Source: Anodontia alba
Lineage: Eukaryota; Mollusca; Bivalvia; Lucinida; Lucinidae
Reading direction: 5' to 3'
Assembly: GCA_964016985.1 (NCBI GenBank)
Contig: OZ024823.1
Coordinates: 40,582,264 to 40,646,263 of the forward strand
DNA length: 64,000 bases
Shown: piece after piece, positions 58,278-64,000 of the stretch
Position numbering within the stretch: the first letter of the stretch is position 1
Layout: every line of letters starts with the position of its first letter
Position numbers and translations under genes: made by a program
The notes under the pieces: model-generated
What the model saw: the letters and a program-made list of their open reading frames with translations, nothing else
Databases searched by the model: none
What the model was told of the DNA's origin: nothing

Positions 58278-59703
58278 GTCAGCTGTAGTATGTATTTGAC
58301 AGAAGGACATTGGGTGTGAGCTTTTGAGGGGTCTCATAGGGTGCACAACGTACGGTGGCAGGTCAACAGCTGCAAGTCCATAAACGATCTTGTAAAACAG
58401 ACATAGTCGGGAGTCGGATCTTCTCTGCTCGAGTGATCTCCAGCTGAGGGATTGGAGCATCTCTGTGACACTTGCATAGGGTGAATAATTATGAAGTGTC
58501 CACCTGGCAGCTTGACGCTGCACCATCTCAATTTTATCATTGTTAGTTTTGGTGTAAGGGCTCCAAACTGGGGAGGAGTATTCCACCAAAGGACGGATCA
58601 GAGTCTTGTATGCCATTTCCCTTAAGGCTGGGTTTTGAGATCTATAGGAAGCCCAATGACTGGCTTGCTGAAGTGGTTATGTTCTATATATGTTTGTTGA
58701 AGGACTGGGCCGAGTTGTTCAAAGCATCGTTAGCTTAACAAACTCGTTAAGGGTCATTTCGTTAACTGTTTTAGCGGATTCAATATACAGTTTTCCGATA
58801 TTTTTTGCTGAAAAAATGTGAGTAGCTTTTGCATTGCAAAAGCTACTCACATTTTTTCAGCAAAAAATTTCAGAATATTTGCATATCACTCAATGTAAAT
58901 TTTAACGAATCGTTAACTAACGACATCGTTAGCTTTGAACAACTGGGCCCAGGTTGCTGCTGATCTCCACACCCAAATACTTCGAACTTGCAACTGATTC
59001 CAAAAGCTGGTTGTGTAAGAAGTACTGACTTGGGACTGGAGTTCTAGCTCTTGTTATGTGTATGACAACACATTTGCTTGGATTGAACTCCATGTCCCAA
59101 TTAAGTTCCCATCTATGGAGTTGAGCAAGATCTTGCTGTAGGAGCTGTGCATCTTTCAGGCTGGATACTGCCAAGTAGATGGCTGTGTCATCAGCAAACA
59201 ACCGTACCTTTGATTTTGTCATGTCCGGTAAGTCATTAATGTTTATCAAGAATGAAATTGGACCAAGGATAGATCCTTGGGGGACACCTGATGTAACTGG
59301 AACTGTGTTTGAGTGTTCATTCTCTAAGACCACTGTCTGTGTCCGGTTTGAGAGAAATGCCTGAATCCAAGTTAGGATTGGTCCTCCAATTCCATATTTA
59401 TGGAGTTTCAGCAGTAGTTTTTGATGACTGACCTTGTCAAAGGCTTTGGAGAAGTCAAGCAGAACAAGGTCAGTCTGGCTACCAGATGTAGAGTTCCTTA
59501 TCAGGTCTTCAAGGAGAGTGACAAGTTGGGTTTCGCAAGACCGCTTGCTGCGAAACCCATGCTGAAGATCATACAGCAAGTTGTGATTGTCCATGTGGGA
59601 AACCACGTTTGTAGAAACTATATGTTCTAGAACTTTGCATAGAATGCTGGTCAGCAAAAAAGGGCCTGTAGTTAGAAGCCAGACTTGTGTCTCCTTTCTT
59701 CAT
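58278..59703 (-). pseudogene. Split LINE, 5'-truncated reverse transcriptase part
   Basis: The minus strand begins at about 59703 with KKGDTSLASNYRP, and the RT domain follows: LTSILCKVLEHIV, DLQHGFRSKRSCETQL, VLLDFSKAFDKVSHQ (catalytic Asp), TSGVPQGSILGPISF and LFADDTAIY (the A-D-D box as F-A-D-D). It continues after a MITE with SQSLGFL, REMAYKTLIRPLVEYSSPVW and VQRQAARW. This is the CR1/jockey-like type common in molluscs. The endonuclease is missing, a frame break lies near 59670, and two insertions interrupt it, so it is dead. Confidence 0.88.
58705..58952. mobile_element. Family G MITE inside the LINE
   Basis: actgggccgagttgttcaaa and ctttgaacaactgggccca ends; the same central hairpin as at 11062. 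It cuts the RT reading after YLGVEISSNL. Confidence 0.85.
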
Positions 59704-60135
59704 TTATGAAATTATCAATTGGCAAAACTTGAAAAAGTTGTCAAGATTTTTAAAAGCAATTACCGTTGGTAAGAGGGGATAAGCTGTTCTTATGCGCATT
59801 ATTAGTATTTAATGAAACTAAACATATTCATATAAATATTCCAGCTAAGGCCAAAAAAAATAATCATTAGATTCTCAGGCCCTGTCGCATGTACTAAAAA
59901 GTCTGCGCATAAGCCTTTTTTTCCGTGTCCAATTAAAAAAAACACATTCACATTTGCATTCAGATACAGCGTGCCAGTGCATCCTGGTTTTTAACCGCTG
60001 ATCAAATTCTGTCGTATTTTTAAAATCCTAGTTTTAGATGCAACCGTAGCATACATGGTCATGTAAACGCTTGAATTATTGATTTTTCATTCGATTGAAC
60101 CTTGCAAGTAAGTGTTTTAGCACCATCATTGATCA
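59704..60135. other. No gene recognised
   Basis: AT-rich, no repeat or ORF of note. Confidence 0.4.
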
Positions 60136-60663
60136 AAATGTCCGCTTAAGTGCAAATTGTGCAAAACTTGTGTTTCCTCCGTTCTCAAAGCAGATGTCTC
60201 TGATATCCATCCAGATTTCACCGGGGCGACGGTGCAGCTGCCCTGGAACATTATAGGTGGTTACGAAAAAGACTGCACAATTGCCGAGTTGTAAAACGGC
60301 ATAAAATCGGGATCTATTAGTATCGACTTCTGGTCCTTGCCGGATAAATTATAAAACCATGATGTTGGTGCGTCGATTGGACACTCCAAAGTGGACACAT
60401 TCGACAGAAATTCTGTCAACACATCCCTCTCTGAAGCTATATCAACTTTTGGTAGATATATTAAATTGGAGCTGCACAAACCAGATTCTAAGGGCAGTAC
60501 TGCATCATCCTGTACAAATTCTACATCTAGCAATGAATCAAAGTCTATGAATGCATTTGAAGTCCTAAAGCAAGCTTCCAGAAAGCTTTCTCTTCCACAA
60601 CAATACCCAGAAGATACTAAAACAGCAAATCCGAAAGAACCCTATACAATAGAGTGCTTTTAG
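60136..60663 (+). pseudogene. Unrecognised protein-like segment
   Basis: One forward frame is nearly open here. It reads CKLCKTCVSSVLKADVSDIH, GATVQLPWNIIGGYEKDCTI, two stops (about 60291 and 60350), then 90 uninterrupted codons (60391-60663) ending SMNAFEVLKQASRKLSLPQQ...TIECF. The composition is protein-like, and the two Cys pairs near the start look zinc-finger-like. An exon of an unknown gene or a decayed copy are both possible. The opposite strand is also open for 90 codons, so the coding strand is not proven. Confidence 0.3.
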
Positions 60664-61585
60664 TGTTACAAAGAGCAGGTCTTGGTTTCACAGCAAATAG
60701 TATGGAAAGTGGAAAAAGTTTCATGCACAATGTTACAAACAGTATGCTGTATATGGTATATTGACCCCCATATTGGAAAATGGCAAACCAAAAATGCCAT
60801 ATTCCAATGCTCTTTGAATCATTCACAGGATATAAAATGCATTTCATGAAACAAGTCGTTTTAAAGGTTCATGAAATAAAAAAAAAAAATGTTTCCTCGC
60901 CTGTTTCATGGTTAAAAAAAAAACAAATCTCCTGCCCCTGCCTCATCTGTTTTTGCCAAAAATGGCCTGAGAATCTGATATTTTTTTTTTTTTTTGCCTA
61001 AAATTTGGTTACTATAGGAAGAAAATCAAGGTTATCACCTCCATCGAATGAGACAAAACAGGGATTCAGTTTGACATCGGCCATAGTCCGCCGAATTTTC
61101 CAGATGTCTGAAACTTTTCTGACCTGTTGGACATATTGTCCTGTTGCCATTTATGGCGTATTAATATATGGATTTCGATTGTTGTTTATAGTTTATTTTT
61201 GATGCTGATTTTTATCTTGTAAAACGACCGATGATTGGTCAATCTAAGATGAACTGGACTGCTTATTAAACATTATTGACTTTTTGTGATGTTTGGTAAT
61301 GCCTGTTAGTTTTTAAACTGGAATCCTGTTCTCTTAAAATAGACAACAGGTAAGCCACAAGCCATCGCTTGATCTCATTGGTGCATCAGATACTACAATT
61401 TCATTGGTCGTAATGCTTCCCACGGAATTTCATTCTAATTTTCACTGGATTCTGTATGTACCGTTTGCCTTTCGTCTTTATTCAATGGTGTCTTGGAACA
61501 GATTATGCACGAATGTGCTAATTTCCATTGAACATGTGAGTTTATTTCCATTTAACATGTAATTTTTAGTTCGCCTGTATGAAGT
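60664..61585. other. No gene recognised
   Basis: AT-rich with short A and T tracts (60888, 60916, 60983). No credible ORF. Confidence 0.4.
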
Positions 61586-61651
61586 ACAAGGAGAGCTATT
61601 GTAGTCACCCCGGTCGTCCACGTTTGCGTTTGCGTTCCCGTTCCCGTCACA

Positions 61652-61998
61652 CTGCGTTAAAGTTTTTCAAATGCTTATATCTCAACAGTCACTCCTCACA
61701 GAGGCATCAAATTTGGAACTTAGGTACCTTGGAGGGTCTTCTGAGATTCCAAGAGAATAAACCCCTGGGTTCATGCCCCTGGGTGGGGCTAGGGGTCAGA
61801 ATCTAGGACACCTTTGTAATACTGTGTTAAAGTTTTTCAAATTCTTATATCTTGACTTTCACTCCTCATAGAGCATTCATATTTAGAATTTGGGTACCTG
61901 GAGGAGTCTTCTGAGATTCCAAAAGAACATACCCCTGGGTTCATACCTTAGGGTGGGCCTTGGAGTGGGGCTAGGGGTCAAAATCTAGGACACATTTG
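61652..61998 (+). repeat. Direct repeat pair, about 170-bp unit
   Basis: Both copies contain gttaaagtttttcaaat, cttctgagattccaa, aacccctgggttcat / atacccctgggttcat and ggggctaggggtca. Confidence 0.8.
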
Positions 61999-62092
61999 TA
62001 AAATCTTATATGCCTACAGGTTATAGACACAACTGGTTATACATCAGCTAACTATGTGACATCGGTTTAAGTGTAAGAGAGTGAAGGTCATG

Positions 62093-63800
62093 GTGACCTA
62101 CATTTTACGGTCAAGGTCACCTAGATTTCACGGTCCAGTGATTTTGCCTTATATCTTGAATACTATTTGTTGGATAAATGTCACACCTGGGATATTACTT
62201 CCATGTGACCCAATGAATGACCACTTACTATATCTAGGTCATTGTGACCTATATTTCATGGTTCAGTGATTTTGCCTTATATCTTGAATACTATTTGTTG
62301 GATAAATGTCACACCTGGGATATTAGTTCCTTGTGACCCGATTATTGACGTCAAAATTATCTCTGTTGGTGTGACCTATATTTCATGGTTCAGTGATTTT
62401 GCCGTATATCTTGAATACTATTTGTTGGATAAATGACACACCCGGGATATTACTTCCATGTGACCCAATGAATGACCACTTACTATATCTAGGTCATTGT
62501 GACCTATATTTCATGGTTCAGTGATTTTGCCTTATATCTTGAATACTATTTGTTGGATAAATGTCACACCTGGGACATTAGTTCCTTGTGACCCGATTAT
62601 TGACGTCAAAATATATCTCTGTTGGTGTGACCTATATTTCATGGTTCAGTGATTTTGCCTTATATCTTGAATACTATTTGTTGGATAAATGTCACACCTG
62701 GGATATAAGTTCCTTGTGACCCGATTATTGACGTCAAAATATATCTCTTTTGGTGTGACCTATATTTCATGGTTCAGTGATTTTGCCTTATATCTTGAAT
62801 ACTATTTGTTGGATAAATGTCACACCTGGGATATTACTTCCATGTGACCCAATGAATGACCACTTACTATATCTAGGTCATTGTGACCTATATTTCATGG
62901 TTCAGTGATTTTGCCTTATATCTTGAATACTATTTGTTGGATAAATGTCACACCTGGGATATTAGTTCCTTGTGACCCGATTATTGACGTCAAAATATAT
63001 CTCTGTTGGTGTGACCTATATTTCATGGTTTAGTGATTTTGCCTTATATCTTGAATACTATTTGTTGGATAAATGTCACACCTGGGATATTAGTTCCATG
63101 TGACCCAATGAATGACCACTTACTATATCTAGGTCATTGTGACCTATATTTCATGGTTCAGTGATTTTGCCTTATATCTTGAATACTTTGTTGGATAAAT
63201 GTCACACCTGGGATATTAGTTCCTTGTGACCTAATTATTGACGTCAAAATATATCTCTGTTGGTGTGACCTATATTTCAGGGTTCAGTGATTTTGCCTTA
63301 TATCTTGAATACTATTTGTTGGATAAATGGCACACCTGGGATATTAGTTCCATGTGACCCAATGAATGACCACTTACTATATCTAGGTCATTGTGACCTA
63401 TATTTCATGGTTCAGTGATTTTGCCTTATATCTTGAATACTATTTGTTGGATAAATGTCACACCTGGGATATTAGTTCCTTGTGACCCGATTATTGACAT
63501 CAAAATATATCTCTGTTGGTGTGACCTATATTTCATGGTTCAGTGATTTTGCCTTATATCTTAAATACTATTTGTTGGATAAATGTCACACCTGGGATAT
63601 TAGTTCCATGTGACCCAGTGAATGACCACTTACTATATCTAGGTCATTGTGACCTATATTTCATGCTTCAGTGATTTTGCCTTTTATTTTTATTACTATT
63701 TTATGGAGAATTGTCATACCTGGATTATTATATCTATGTGACAAAATGATTTACATACAAATACATCTAGGTCAGTGTGACCTATATTATATGGCTTAAC
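62093..63800 (+). repeat. 128-bp satellite-like array with two monomer types
   Basis: gtgacctatatttcatggtt recurs at 62243, 62371, 62499, 62627, 62755, 62883, 63011, 63139, 63265, 63393, 63521, 63649 and (diverged) 63777. Spacing is 128 bp except one of 126. Monomers end either in acttactatatctaggtcat (A) or gacgtcaaaatatatctctg (B), in the order A B A B B A B A B A B A. The first unit (62116) and the last are diverged. No ORF spans it. Confidence 0.95.
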
Positions 63801-63870
63801 GATAAAAATGTTACAATATAAAATGTACCTAGCAGGAGAGCTCGCTGTCCTACGACAGCTCTTGTTAACT

Positions 63871-64000
63871 TTTCACTTCACTTCTCTTCATTTCAATGAG
63901 CTGAGACGTCTTGTTGGATCAGCTGGCTGGCAGATCACATGCAGCACAAGAAGTGATGCCACTGGTATGGATCTGTACTGGTAGAATTTATGTCTGACCG
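63871..64000. other. Window end, nothing recognised
   Basis: Contains a short unassigned stretch (cttctcttcatttcaatgag onward). Confidence 0.4.

Larger units (their letters stand above)
61586..63870 (+). mobile_element. Repeat element carrying a 128-bp tandem array
   Basis: It begins acaaggagagctattgtagt with cccggtcgtccacgtttgcg and ends ggagagctcgctgtcctacg then acagctcttgtt. The end, reversed, reads aacaagagctgtcgtag, roughly matching the beginning, so imperfect inverted ends are likely. Between them are a 170-bp repeat pair and the array. The class is not determined. Confidence 0.5.

Noticed and set aside
62093..63800. Centromeric satellite
   Set aside because: The array is short and enclosed by what appears to be a dispersed element.

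Overview
The window looks like nuclear DNA of an animal, most likely a bivalve mollusc. It is AT-rich, intron-rich and saturated with short inverted repeats, tRNA-derived SINEs, CR1/jockey-like LINE fragments, a DIRS relic and a Ty3/gypsy element. No operons, ribosome-binding sites or bacterial genes are visible. The mollusc (possibly venerid clam) assignment is inferred from the repeat types and could not be tested here.

Host gene. One host gene is well supported. It is an orthologue of BAHD1 (bromo adjacent homology domain-containing 1, a heterochromatin factor) on the minus strand from about 32.1 kb down to 16.2 kb. Five exons are firm and a sixth, the first coding exon, is proposed. All introns are GT-AG, the phases match at every junction, and the model gives about 1168 residues. 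It has a long lysine-rich N-terminal part, an ASLNA motif, a cysteine-rich stretch and a C-terminal BAH domain ending in the family's LKNP signature.

Region by region. 1-8.9 kb: no gene; back-to-back foldback (MITE-like) elements, many bounded by TTAA, plus one SINE and one LINE tail. 9.0-13.2 kb: a decayed DIRS-type tyrosine-recombinase retrotransposon carrying a MITE. 13.2-16.2 kb: unrecognised relic sequence and the 3' flank of BAHD1. 16.2-32.2 kb: BAHD1, with introns full of MITEs and SINEs. 32.2-36.5 kb: candidate promoter, simple repeats, a CpG-bearing foldback and a SINE. 36.5-43.4 kb: a SINE split by a 6.6-kb element whose ends carry clustered CGTTGGGCCAACG motifs and which contains a hAT-transposase-like gene (DUF4371 plus hAT C-terminal domain) with a frameshift. 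43.6-59.7 kb: a nested stack. A LINE was split by a terminal-inverted-repeat element, which was in turn hit by a Tc1/mariner-like 3.2-kb element and by a second copy of itself; that second copy was hit by a nearly intact Ty3/gypsy retrotransposon of Gmr1-like domain order (integrase before reverse transcriptase). 59.7-61.6 kb: unassigned, with one short unrecognised ORF. 61.6-63.9 kb: a repeat element holding a 128-bp tandem array with two alternating monomer types.

Apart from BAHD1 and the hAT-like gene, every coding region I can recognise belongs to a retroelement. The nesting gives a relative time order: DIRS and LINE relics are old, the MITEs and the 1.6-1.8-kb element family came later, and the gypsy insertion is last, because its two LTRs differ by about one substitution plus a homopolymer length change.
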